A stretch of 64,000 nucleotides of DNA from Neostapfia colusana (lineage: Eukaryota > Streptophyta > Magnoliopsida > Poales > Poaceae), in NCBI GenBank assembly GCA_030760725.1, contig JASWHV010000005.1, positions 92,758,622 to 92,822,621 on the forward strand, in the 5' to 3' direction. Below, in pieces: positions 46,893 to 58,374 of this stretch. Position 1 is the first letter of the stretch. The number at the start of each line of letters is the position of its first letter. The notes below the pieces were generated by a model. It ran no database searches, was not told the DNA's origin, and saw nothing but the letters and a program-made list of their open reading frames with translations. The position numbers and the translations under genes are program-made.

Positions 46893-47921
46893 TGAGGGCC
46901 CGATGGTCTCGACTAGCCTGGATCACGCTGAGGAGTGCTGTGTTGCACAACACCAGATAGCACACATAAAAGGGTACAAAGCGGCAGCAAAAGTTTTCTT
47001 ACATAAAAGTGTTTATGAACAAGTTTACAACAAAATACGTCAAGTCTACACTCATGGGCATACACTAAGAAAAAGTGTTCACGTTCAGCCTGTTAACGTG
47101 TTCCCACTAGCACACACGCACACTAACACGGCGGCGTGCACGGCTCTCACTCGACGGTGCTTCCCTCTTGGGGGTCCGTATCCTCCTCGGGAGCCTCCTC
47201 CACATAGGACCTTGCAAACGCTTCAAACACAATCAGTGAGCACGATGGTCTCAACAAGACTAACCCGTCTTACGTACACATGAAACTCTACATGCTGGGT
47301 TTGCAGTGTATAATGGAATGTAAGTTGCAAAAGACACGCCTAATTAGTTGAACCTTACTTTCAAGTTTTAGCAACAAGTTGTGCAAGAACCTCGTGCTAT
47401 GACACATAAAGAGAGCCGCAATCAAACAAGAAACACATTTCTCTCATGTGCTTTGCCACAGATTGAAAAGGACTTTAATTAGCTCTAAACTACAACAAGT
47501 CATTAGCAAACAAAGTACAGCTTTCAATCAGCAACCTTTTAACATTACACTAGCCTGTTCTTTCTACGTCACGGTACAGTGAACAAGTGGTACTCACCGA
47601 CCGCGAGGGATGGCGAATATAATCGTTTTACACCTGCAGGGTTCTCTGACTAATCCGTCAGGTAGGCCCGTACTCGATGTTGCCTACAGCAACCACCATG
47701 GACGTCGTACGCAACCACCTTTCATCCGTCAGCCAAGTGTTGAACCGGTCCTATCGTCCTGAGCAAGAGGTCTCTGCGCGGTGCATCTGCAGTTCCCGCC
47801 AGCCATTTTACACCTCATGCTCTCAACCTATCCTTTGGACGACAAGCAATGCCTCAACAGATCGCTACTCGAATTACATCAGTTTCGGTTCACATATATC
47901 CGGTAGGACTTCGGTACTATT
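46893..47921 (-). repeat. LTR5, left part
   Basis: Minus-orientation LTR starting TGAGGGCCCGATGG, 16 bp after the pol stop of element 3; TACTA (46888-46892) is the likely target duplication. It matches the reverse complement of the last kilobase of the element 5 LTR. Terminal hairpin at 46934-46954; the invariant-loop hairpin at about 47402-47450 keeps pairing with a one-base bulge. Interrupted by element 1 at CTATT; continues at 62714. Confidence 0.83.
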
Positions 47922-47982
47922 TGTGAGGACCCCACCGATCACTCACGGGGACGGGATACCTCGCCCGGGAATCGCATTGGGT

Positions 47983-48003
47983 GGTGCCGTGCGATGCAGC
48001 ACC
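47983..48003 (-). other. LTR-terminal hairpin, element 1 3' LTR
   Basis: Arms GGTGCCG and CAGCACC on the plus strand pair with one G-U when read as sense RNA. The partner LTR (58441-58461) has GGTGCCG and CGGCACC, a perfect stem. Confidence 0.6.
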
Positions 48004-48460
48004 CAACAGCACACATAATAAAGCATCATATTACATAAATCAAGCGGAAACTTACAAAGTTTTGACTTTACAAATACTTCTAAAAATAAACTACAGCGGA
48101 AGACTATTACAACTCACGACTCATATCTATGCTAAGCAACAGAGAAGGTGTCCAGCCCGCGGAACCTTCTCACTAGCAACACTATCACAGTAGCAGCGGC
48201 AGGGGTTGCCCTGAGTTCACCACTCGGAGAGTTCCGAATCTCCTTAGGCACCCGTACATCTCAGCGTACAGTTATTTCCTGCAAAACAACTTGTGCAGTA
48301 TCTGTGAGCACGAAGCTCAGCAAGACTGACCCGTCACCCTAGTCATGAAACTCTATATGATGGAAATAGAGGGCTGATTATAGCAGTTTGCATAAACGAT
48401 AAAATTGAGCTAAAGGAGAGTCCTTACTTTAAGCAACTTTTATAGCCCTCGCACAACTTA

Positions 48461-48613
48461 CATCGAGACTCCACAATCAAACAAGAAACGCTTCATCTCG
48501 ATGTCACTTGCTCGAGGTGAAAGTAACTTTAGTGAGCTATCCTAGACTCAAACTGACCTTGCGCCATTACCGTCGAGACTCCACAATCAAACAAGAAACG
48601 CTTTGCCTCGACG
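48461..48613 (-). other. Tandem invariant-loop hairpins, element 1 3' LTR
   Basis: Two units with a 110-bp period. Unit 1 stem CATCGAGA/TCTCGATG (48461-48468, 48496-48503); unit 2 stem CGTCGAG/CTCGACG (48571-48577, 48607-48613). Both loops contain the same core as element 5 (sense GTTTCTTGTTTGATTG). The second stem base and its partner changed together, from A-T to G-C. The same pair lies at 58926-59078. Confidence 0.7.
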
Positions 48614-51600
48614 CTACTAGCCCAAGGTGGAAATTAAATTTAGTGAAGTGTTGATCGTTCCTCATCTCCATTATGAGGATTACCCACGAAGCATATTAAA
48701 TATTTCCCGGTTTATTACTACGTCACGACTCAGTGTACAAGTATGCTCACTACCGCGAGCGACGGTGATTGCAATCAAAAACACCCGGCTGACACGACAC
48801 GTACGCCCGTACTCGATGTTGCACACAGCAACCGTCACTGACGCCGTACGTGGCCACCTTTCACACGACACCCAAATGTCAAACCGGTCCCACCGACTGG
48901 GATTAAGTCTCTCTATGGCAAACCCTCGTAGAGCCGACTCCTCTATCCTTTCAGCATCGGCATCAGACGGTGAGGTATGCCTCGACACCCAGGTTAACAT
49001 GTTACATCGGTTTCCTGGGTCCCATATTGCCAGTATGCATCCGGTACACATCTCAAACTTGTCCAGCGGGGCCGCACACGAGAACGGGCCTTAATCGACT
49101 CAGACATAGACTAGGCTCACAGGACCACGTCCTTGACCTTCCATCCACTGCCCGGTCTCCATTCCCAACTATGAGGATCAATTCCCAACTCTTCCGATTG
49201 ATCCCCCTTAATCCCATTTCACGAGTAGGAATCTGCCTACTCGAGTTATGCCTCTTTTAATCCACTTTTATTGAGAACAACAGTTATAATTAATTGATAA
49301 CATATCCTACATTAAACTCCAGGGTTTTCTGGGCATGCATTTGGAGTTTCATACCATCTAGACGTAATGCAATAAATAAAATGCTAGACGTATGAAGTGA
49401 ATACAAATAAAAACTTGTAATTTGATGCAAACCGGGGCTTGCCTTTGTTTTGCAGGTGACTTATATATATGCAGTTAGTGAAGACCACGTGACTTGGTCT
49501 CTTGCCTCCCTCCTTTGATCTCTCCTCCAATGGTTTCAAGTCCTTCACGTAGATGCTACACGTAGTGAATATGCACATATATTTATTTGTAATGATTTTG
49601 CTACAAGTTCTAATGACAAGTTTACACAAAACTGGAACCCTGTTTAATAATTTAAAATGACACTGGTGCTAAGGTTTTGCGTTTGGATCTAAGCACATGA
49701 TTAGTGCTAAGTGGTTTCCCCCTCTTCTATATTGATCACCTAATGAGGTTAAAAAGCACAGGGGTGATCCAGGGTTCCAATGGAGCTGAGAATTTTCATG
49801 TGAGTTCCTTGTCACAAGAAAGTCCTCTGGACCAAAAATTAGCACTTTTCATTGAGTGGTTTGTTCAGAATAATTTTCTAAGCAATTAAGCAAAGAAGGA
49901 TTAATTCTGGGATCCCATCCATGTTCATGCAAAAATTAGTGAACCACAATCTCAATTATAGCTCATAGAGTTTGCATGAATTTTCCTAGCATTTTTTGAG
50001 CTAAGGAATAGCTAGAACTGAATTTCCAAGTTTTGGAAATTCTCTGAAATTGTTTTCAGTATTCATTTGAATACAGAAACTTAAAATCAGAATTAACCTA
50101 ACTAAATCAACTCCAAATGAGTTGAGAATTTTACAGGTGTTCACTAATACCCTAAAGACTATTCTGGCAAAATTTGAGGATTTTTGGATTAACCAAACTC
50201 CCTCTAAAATTCTTTTGCTAGAAAGCTTTAAAGAATTTTCCAGAATTAAATAAAGGGTTTCATACAAATTGGGTTCTACAATTGGATAGTACTCTATCGG
50301 AGGTATCCAACAAAAGTTGTTTCACAATTTTTGGATTCTCCTACAAAAAGTTGTGGCTATTCAAACTTTGAACTGAAAATTGAAGTTCCCCAAAATGTTC
50401 AAATACTGTCAGTGGGTCCAGGGACAGGTGTCACTCGTTGAGGCAAGCCACACGGGGCTACAGGGTATTTCCCGCGCCACCACACCAGATCCCTGCGCCA
50501 CATCCGATCAAATATTTGAAAAACCGTCGCTGACGGGCGGGACCCACCGGGTCGTCTTCTACCTCCGGCCCCCGCGCCCGCGCGCCGCCGTGCTCGCCGG
50601 AGTTCGACGGATCCCGGCCTCCCGGCCATCCCCCGAGCCCTCCCTCGCTGCTAGGGCCTTATTTCACGTGCTGAACATGATGGAACCCTCTTCCCCGGCC
50701 GACGATGGCTCTAACCTAGCTGGCCACGGCGCGGCGGCTCTGGACCGGTTCGGCAACGTCGCCCAGTCATCCGAGCCTGCCCAGACCTCGGTGGAACGGC
50801 GCTACAGCACCAGTGGACGCCAGGGAGGATCGTCCGGGTGGTGAAGCAGCCTGCAAATGGCCCTAACCAAGCTCTCATTGGGAGCCCGAACCGCCCCACC
50901 ATAACCGCCGTGGAAAAAGTGTGAAATACGTCGTGCACAATGGTTTTCAGGCATTGGTTGCAAAAGGGCAAAAGATCGCCGGCTAGCCCAGCTCGTGTGT
51001 GCAAGATTTGACGGCCTAAGAATGAGAGGGACAATCAAATTTGGTATTACCGTATCAGAAGGTCGGATGGTGCCCGACGGCAATCTTTTCCCAAATTCGA
51101 GCCCGGTAGATCATCTCATGGCTTGAGCTTCGGGGATGAGCATCAGGGGCTCCCAGCGCATCCGAGGGCGCTCTAGCTTGGGCCTGAGAAGCTCTCGGTG
51201 GGGCTGTCCACGTGAGACCAGCTCAGTTTCCCGATGGTGAGCCTCGGTGCCCGGTGAAATTCGTCAAATTGTGATCAAACGATGCGGCAACGCCACGGAG
51301 TAGAGCGATGGGTCGCTAGAGCACATGCTGGCGCTCACTTCTTCCGTAGATCACTCGGGCAGTGGAGGGGGCGACGCAGTTTGCAACAGGCAGACGAGAA
51401 ACGGCACCGGGAGGTTCCTGTTGTGCGCGCGAGAGTGGGAACCGAGGACAACGCGCGAGCTGCGTGATAAGGAGGGGGAAAACCAGCTCGCCAGCACAGA
51501 GGTCGCGAGGGAGAGGTGGCGTCGGCCTTGCCCCGTGTCGCACGGTGAGAAGGACCGAGGCGGTCTCGGTGGCGCGATGACTTCGCGAGGAGGAGAAAAA

Positions 51601-52240
51601 CAGGGACCGTGCACCGCCTGAGCTGAAGATCTTTTGCACACTCATTTCCCCCAATGACATGTGGGCCCCACAATTCAGTACCTCTTTCCTAAAAATATCT
51701 CCAATGTTTGATAATTATCCAACCCAATTGTTTGAAAATTGGAAACTGAGCTCATTTGACAAGTTTGGACAAATTCCATGCAAATTCAAATGTTTATTTG
51801 AATTCTTTGCACATTTGACTCCCTTTGGAAAAATGGGCAGCAAATCTTTTCAAAAATTAATGAAACTTTGCCTCCCCACTAATTTGGACCTAAGGAATCC
51901 AAATATGCCACTTGATCCTTGTGTTAGCTGCTGCAAACAATAGTTTGGACACAACAGTTTTGAATTTCTCATTGTGTCCTTCCCTCACTTGAAGTTTTGA
52001 ATTTACCTTTAGTCCATCTCTGATTTTTAAACCCTTCCCTTGCGCTTGAGCTCTTCATTTCTGGGGTTTTAATCTAAATGAGGTCCATCCATGCAGTAAC
52101 CGTAAGTCTGTTTAGAAGAATTCTCACCAATGTTATCATATGTGGGAAAAAGTTTCAACTAAGCCCCTTTTTCATACACATGACTCCAACATTTGTACAA
52201 ACTCATGTTTCTTTGTATTCACATTTTTGGGACCTTTACA

Positions 52241-52275
52241 ATCCTCCCCCCTTAAAAGAATCTCGTCCCGAGATT
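52241..52275 (-). other. Element 1 polypurine tract and adjacent palindrome
   Basis: The minus strand reads TTTAAGGGGGGAGGAT (52241-52256) next to the 3' LTR, preceded in sense by the palindrome AATCTCG/CGAGATT at 52259-52275. Confidence 0.92.
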
Positions 52276-52311
52276 ACAAAAGAAAGATGAGACGGAAGGT
52301 AATTACAACAA

Positions 52312-54457
52312 CTACGACAGAAGTTCCGGATAGTTCTTGTGGAGGTAATCTTCACTCTCCCAAGTCGCTTCTTCCGGTGTGTGATTACTCCACATGACTT
52401 TGTAAAATTTCAAAGCCCGATTTCGAGTGATCCGGCTCTTCTCGTCGATAATCTTGATGGGCTTCTCGGTGTAGGTGAGGTCCGGTTGCAATATTTCCAT
52501 GTCTTCCGAAAGGATATCCGTCGGTTTCTTCAAACACTTTCTCAAGTGTGAGACATGGAAGATGTTGTGGATGCCCGATAAGGATGGCGGCAGCTCCAAA
52601 CGGTAGGCTACCGGCCCACACCATTCTGTAATAAGGAACGGACCCACAAAGCGAGGAGCTAGCTTTCCCTTGACCCCGAATCGATGAATTCCCTTCATCG
52701 GGGATACTCGGAGATAGACGTGATCTCCGACTTCAAAACACAAGGGTCGGCGTCGCTGGTCCGCATAGCTTTTCTGGTGAGATTGAGCGGCCCTGAGGTT
52801 TTCTTGAATCAGCTGGACCCGCTCTTCGGCATCTATTACAAGATCAATGCCGAAAATCACCCTATCGCCCGACTCACACCAATTGAGTGGTGTGCGGCAC
52901 TTCTTGCCATAAAGTGCTTCGTATGGTGCCATTTTAATACTGGATTGGTAACCATTGTTGTAGGAGAATTCTGCTAATGGCAAATGGTTATCCCAGTTCT
53001 TTCCATGATCTATGGCACATGCCCTCAGCATATCTTCCAAAATCTGGTTCACCCTCTCCGTTTTGACCGTCCGTCTGAGGGTGGTATGCTGAGCTTCTGA
53101 TTAACTTTGTTCCCAGAGATTCATGTAGTTGCTCCCAGAAGCGAGCAACAAATATTGAACCTCGGTCTGATATGATGGTCTTGGGGACTCCATGCAAGCA
53201 CACAATTCTGGAGAGATACAACTCTGCATATTGTTTACTATGGAATCCCGTATTCACTGGGATGAAGTGGGCTGATTTGGATAAGCGATCGACAATCACC
53301 CAAATGCAGTCATGCTTTCTGGACGTGAGAGGCAGTCCGACAATAAAGTCCATGCTGATGTCCTCCCACCTCCATGCCGGAATACTTAAAGGTTGGAGCA
53401 TTCCTGCTTTCTTAATATGATCAGCTTTGACTCGCCGACATGTATCACACTCGGATACATATTTGGCAATTTCTCGCTTCATCCGAGTCCACCAAAATTT
53501 TGTCTTCAGGTCTTGATACATCTTATTGCTCCCTGGATGTATCGAATACTTGGACGTATGAGCTTCATCAAGGATTTTCTTCCTTAGCTTCAGGTTCCGG
53601 GGCACCACGATACGGTTGTTAAACCATAACACACCTTGTTCATCTTCCCGGAAACATTTCATTTTATCCTCATTAATTCTTGCTTGGATTTTCCGCATTC
53701 CTTTATCCCTCTTCTGGGCTTGTACAATCTCTTCTCTAATGGTAGGCACCAGAGCAAGATTATACAACGCTCCATATGGAATCACCCGCAAGCTTGGTTC
53801 TTCATCCTCATCCGGAACAACTGCCAAGTTATTAACGTGGGACTTACGACTGAGTGTATCAGCCACCACGTTAGCTTTGCCTGGATGGTAATGGATCTCA
53901 AGCTCATAGTCTTTAATTAATTCCAGCCATCTCCGCTGCCTCATATTAATATCCTTCTGAGTGAATATATATTTGAGGCTCTTGTGGTCGGTGTAGAGGT
54001 GCACTAAATTTCCAAGTAAATAGTACCTCCACATCCTCAACGCAAGCACCACCACAGCAAGCTCTAGGTAATGAGTGGGGTAGTGCTGCTCATGGTTGCG
54101 GAGTTGACGAGACCCATACGCGATCACGCGTCTATCTTGCATTAAGACGCAGCCAAGTCCAATGCCTGAGGCATCGCAATAAACATCAAATGGCTTTGTT
54201 GTATCCGGTTGGGCTAACACCGGTGCCGTTGTGAGATGTTTCTTTAGAGTTTGAAATGCCTCTTCACAGGCCTCTGTCCACACATACTTGCTGCTCTTCT
54301 TTAATAACTCCGTCATTGGTTTAGCCACCTTCGAGAAGCTGGGAATAAATCTCCGGTAATAACCCGCTAGTCCTAAGAAACTGCGGATTTGATGAACCGA
54401 TGTCGGAGACTGCCACTTCAAGACTTGCTCAATTTTTGTTGGATCCACGGCCACACC
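52312..54457 (-). pseudogene. pol: Element 1 pol: RNaseH, integrase, chromodomain
   Basis: Minus-strand frame after a TAG at 54458-54460. RNaseH (YCDASGIGLGC near 54170, TDHKSLKYI, HYHPGKANVVADTLSRK), zinc finger (SIHPGSNKMYQ; CDTCRR near 53445), integrase core (MDFIVGLPL, SDRGSIFVA, HPQTDGQ). An extra base near 53065 shifts the frame right after HPQTDGQ; it resumes in the next frame (NQILEDMLRACAI) through the GPY-like module to the chromodomain (IDEKSRITRN, WSNHTPEEATWE, YPELLS) and stop at 52312. Apart from one frameshift this half is well kept. Confidence 0.92.
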
Positions 54458-55360
54458 CTATGCTGAAATTATGTGGCCTAAGAATGGTACTTTGCTGATC
54501 CAAAATTCACACTTGCTGAATTTGGCATACAGCTTATGTTCTCGTAGGCGTTGGAGCACAATATGGAGATGTTTGGTGTGCTCCTCCTCCGATTTGGAGT
54601 ATACGAGAATGTCATCGATGAAAACCACGACGAACTGATCCAACTCTTGCATGAATACAGAATTCATGAGATTCATAAAATGTGCGGGTGCATTTGTTAG
54701 CCCGAAAGACATGACTAGATACTCATAGAGCCCGTATCTAGTCGAGAAGGCCGTCTTCGGTATATCCTCCGCTCTGATCTTTCTTTGATGATAACCAGAC
54801 CGTAAGTCCATCTTGGAGAATACCTTGGCACCCACTAACTGATCAAATAATATATCGATCTGCAGCAACGGATATTTACTTTTGATCGTCACTGCATTCA
54901 GCGGCCGATAATCCACACATAATCGAAGTGATTCATCCTTTTTCTTCACAAAGAGGGCTGAACAGCCCCATGGCGATGAGCTTGGTCGAATGAACCCTTT
55001 GTCCATTAAGTCCTTTAGCTGTTCTTTCAGTTCCGCTAATTCCTTCGGAGACATTTTGTACGGCCTCCGAGATATTGGTGTGGTTCCCGGTGCTGACTCG
55101 CTCTTGAATACCACCTCCCTCTCAGGCGGCATCCCTGGAAGATCGTCGGGAAACACATCTGGGTACTCACGGACCACTGGAATATCCTCCAGTTTCGTGG
55201 TCACACTGTGGTACACCACGGGATTTTTAGAATCCACGGCTTCAAGTATGAGCGTTTGGAGACCGTAGATTGGAGAGTCCAAACTAACAATCCGTGGACC
55301 AATATCAAGAACAGCCCCGTGGTAGTTCATCCACGCCATTCCTAGAATCATGTCGATCTT
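54458..55360 (-). pseudogene. pol: Element 1 pol: protease end and reverse transcriptase
   Basis: Open from the codon after a TAG (near 55361) to the TAG at 54458-54460, which lies within the GHIISA-GVAVD segment. Protease tail ILGMAWMNYHGAVL; RT with RRPYKMSPKELAELK, KKKDESLRLCVDYRPLN, YHQRKIRAEDIPK (a Gln-Ile pair is changed to Gln-Arg) and catalytic FIDDILVYS near 54605. All main RT motifs are present. Two stop codons bracket an otherwise intact domain, so the damage is slight and recent. Confidence 0.92.
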
Positions 55361-56829
55361 CTATCCCTCTAATACAATGAGGGTTGTGGGGTATAAGTTT
55401 CCACCTAAGCACAAGGGTGCTTTGATCACTACTTCATTAGCAGCTATATTCCCACCCGGTGAGCGAATAAGGTAGTGATCCTTCGGTGTAGAGGTGGAGA
55501 GCTCAGCTTTGCACACAAACAACCTGCTGATGGAATTGTGTGTAGCTCCAGAGTCAAACAGAATTAATACGGGCAGTTCATTGAGGGTGAACATTCCCGC
55601 TAGCACAAGTGCCCCATCTGGCACATCCTCTAGAGCTGTATGATAAATGCACCCGGATTTTGGTGCTGTTCCTTGAAGCTGAGCATGGGGTTGATTTATA
55701 CCCCGCCCCGGTGAAGTTTCCTTGTGGCGTATCCTTTCTGGATACTTTCTGCTGATGTGACCCAAGTACCCGCACGTGAAGCACGGTTTCTCAGTCGGTT
55801 CCTGGTTGCTCTGTGCATGGACATTAGTGGTATTCTGCTGTGGCAAGAACACTTGAGGAGCAGAATAACGTGGCTGCCTATACCGTTGTTGCAGCTGTCC
55901 GAATTCAGAGTATTGGGACGAACGACCGGAATATTGCTGGAGTCATCGAGCCGGCTGCATCAGCTGACAGTTCAAGGTACTGTCTACCACCCTGTATTTC
56001 TGCGGAGCACCACTGCTACTCTCCGGTGGTACATGGTTCTTTCTTCTCTCAGCCTGAACTTCCGTTGAGCATCTTCAACCATGATGGCAGCACTCATCAA
56101 TTCGTTGAAGTTCCTTCGGTCAGCTAAAACGAGTCTTTCCTTTAGCTTGGGATTGAGACTGCGGAAGAACCATTCACACTTTTGTGCTTCGGTGTTCACA
56201 TGTTGAGGCGCATACTGCGCCAGCTTGTTGAACACTCGCGAATGCTCGTATGCACCCCTCCCTCCTTGTTTTAAGGCCAGAAACTCCTCGAGTTTCTGCT
56301 GAATTATTCCGGAAGGAACGTGATACGCGAGAAACGCCTTCCGGAATTCTGCCCATGTAAAGTCATGTCCATCTGGTAAGGAGGCGAGTTGATTTGCCCA
56401 CCATGCACTGGCGGACCCGTGAAGTTGTTGCGCTGCGTATAAAACCTTCTGCTGTTCGGTGCATTGAAGCAACCCGAACTTAGATTCAATGGTACGGATC
56501 CAGCCATCCACCACCAGAGGATCCTCGGATTCAATGAAAACCGGTGGTTGAGTTGCCAAGAACTCAACATAGGAATTCAGTTGCGGTTGGCGCAAGTCTT
56601 CGTCTTGACATCCCCCTTGACGGGATGTATTCATCACCAGGGTGCGGAGCAAATCGGTTCGCTCATCGCTTGCACTCGTCATGGCAGCCAGAATGTCTGA
56701 CATTGTGACCGTGGGTGAAAGCCCTGGTGGAGGATGCTGTTGCGGAGCTCGCTGCTCCCGCTGTGGAGAGTTATCACCACGACCACCACCGGAACCACCC
56801 ACCTCACTCATGGAACGAGTTCGCACCAT
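55361..56829 (-). pseudogene. gag: Element 1 gag and protease
   Basis: Start ATG at 56829, one base after a TTGCAG acceptor. Gly/Arg/Pro-rich N-terminus; capsid (DPLVVDGWIRTIESKFG, SASAWWANQLAS, FLAYHVPSGIIQQK). A frameshift near 56030 breaks the frame before the nucleocapsid. The zinc knuckle at about 55740-55785 reads CFTCGYLGHISRKY: the last Cys of CCHC is Tyr, so zinc and RNA binding should be impaired. The protease active site DSGATHN is intact, followed by LCLGGNLYPTT and a TAG at the end. Loss of CCHC function should block RNA packaging by this Gag itself. Confidence 0.9.
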
Positions 56830-56830
56830 T

Positions 56831-57671
56831 CTGCAATTGCAAGAGTTCATTATCAGTTCAACACTATCACTTGATTTATTCCATAACAAAGTAGTGTAAC
56901 ACTGATAATGAAACCTCAACATGTAAGCAAAATGATTTAGGCGCAAACTGATGTATCTACAGCAAGGATTTACAAGCCGACTGATTGGTCCTTAAACAGA
57001 TCAGATTCTGATCCAGTTAAAAGCACTTTCGCAACTCAAGTTGAATATCCAAGTTAAAGTTAACTTTAATACCTTTCCAACGAGTATCCAAAGGCCTCAT
57101 AGGGATTTTTCTACAGGATGTTATGGCTTAAACACAGAAATGTCCAGAGAGGTTTTTGGTACTGTCCTGGTTCTGAACAGTTTGCCTTCAACTGGACTTT
57201 TCACCAACTTAATCTGTGATTTTGCTCTGGAGGTCTACAAGAAAGTTGTAGAGCACTTGAAAATGTTTCCAGAACTGTATCATACACATTAATTGGTTAA
57301 AGCTACTCAGAGTTATGCTCTGTAAAAGTCCAGCAAGTATTTCTGCTAGCAACAGAGCACTCTGTTTTTGAAAATCTTTGAAACCTAGACACTCTCTCAT
57401 TTGAATCTTAGTTTAAAATAAGAGTTCAGTAACTAATATTTGTTTCAAACTTCCATTTTTAGTTGAAAGTTAGCTCATGACTCATTTCTTCATAGGGAAG
57501 GAGTTATTAAGTGTAGTACGGTGTTGATGCACCGTAAGAAGCATGTTGGTACTACGTTCCTCACCAAAAGAGAATCCTAAACCGGCTTATACCGGCATAT
57601 ACGTATGATCAGTGGCACTAAGACGGTCTCTCGCACACGTGTACTACACAGGATACGTACGTGGTTAGTAC
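56831..57671 (-). other. Putative leader intron, element 1
   Basis: Minus strand donor TATGCAG/GTACTAACCAC at 57671-57672 and acceptor CAATTGCAG just before the gag ATG: 841 bp, AT-rich, no frame. It has the shared palindrome ACAGAGCACTCTGT at 57352-57365. Confidence 0.58.
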
Positions 57672-58374
57672 CTGCATAAAATCACTCAATAGTGGTGCAC
57701 TCAAGGGTTGTTTCATTCCAGGCAGTTCTATAGTTGAAAGTAAATACAAACGCCCGTATCGTTGTCATACGGCCGTCCTTGAGTTAAGTCGCGTCTCAAG
57801 GTACGTGATCGTGTTTCAACACCACACGACGGGCAACCCGAGTATGTCATGAACGGGTCGTCACGGTTGGGAATGTTATCAACCCAACGGATACCACCTA
57901 CTGCCCTGCAGGGCACGCCGATGGCAAGCGCTGCGTATGTCCTCCTGGACTGTTTCTAGCAGACCATACTATCGCGTTACTGACCACACGATGGGGTCTC
58001 CACTTACTTGCCTAATGCACGCTAGGGATCAGCGTTTCATATGAACTCAGGAACATGAAGAGTCCAAGAGTTCATATTAACGTCTCACGCCAAGCTGTGA
58101 GACCTTTCCCTGAACCACTTTCCTCGTCAGGGGAGCTAACCGAAATTGAACCGCTTCCGGTGGCGTTCCTTACCATTCTTACCAGAACGTAGGTGCGTCG
58201 TTACAGAATCAAAATTCAGAATCATAACACATAAGTTAGTTCTGCCACTTTAAGTAACTATACTACTATAGTCCTTATGTGGGCCTAATATCGTTTCCTC
58301 ACCGTATCCTAAGTTTTTGTCGTAATACAATCCTTATTCCGTGTGCTATTACCAATGCGGCTCTGATACCACGC
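57672..58374 (-). other. Element 1 leader exon with an array of hairpins
   Basis: 700 bp with no gene. Inverted repeats: 57754-57772 (CCGTAT/ATACGG, 7-base loop), 58039-58077 (ATATGAACTC/GAGTTCATAT), 58082-58103 (GTCTCAC/GTGAGAC) and 58108-58132 (CCCTGA/TCAGGG). The same set is in element 2's leader, with some paired changes. The first is about 83 bases before the splice donor in both. Confidence 0.62.
58359..58371 (-). other. Primer-binding site, tRNA-iMet, element 1
   Basis: The minus strand reads TGGTATCAGAGCC, three bases from the 5' LTR; the standard initiator-tRNA complement of plant gypsy elements. Confidence 0.95.

Larger units (their letters stand above)
47922..52240 (-). repeat. 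Element 1 3' LTR
   Basis: 4,319 bp, plus strand TGTGAGGACC to CCTTTACA. It holds the terminal hairpin (47983-48003), two tandem invariant-loop hairpins with a 110-bp period (48461-48503 and 48571-48613), an AT-rich middle and a GC-rich island (about 50400-51620). Frames in the island, such as 51316-51660, are composition artefacts. Confidence 0.96.

Noticed and set aside
48461..48613. CRISPR-like repeat pair
   Set aside because: Only two units with paired stems, in a plant LTR; no array.
50380..51660. Several long frames in the GC-rich part of the element 1 LTR (also at 60847-62195, 32660-33941, 39040-40434)
   Set aside because: Many overlapping frames on both strands with Arg/Pro/Ala-rich composition, as expected from GC-rich DNA; frames are not kept between sister LTRs.
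58359..58371. tRNA gene signal at TGGTATCAGAGCC
   Set aside because: Only the tRNA 3' complement is present, next to an LTR; it is a primer-binding site.
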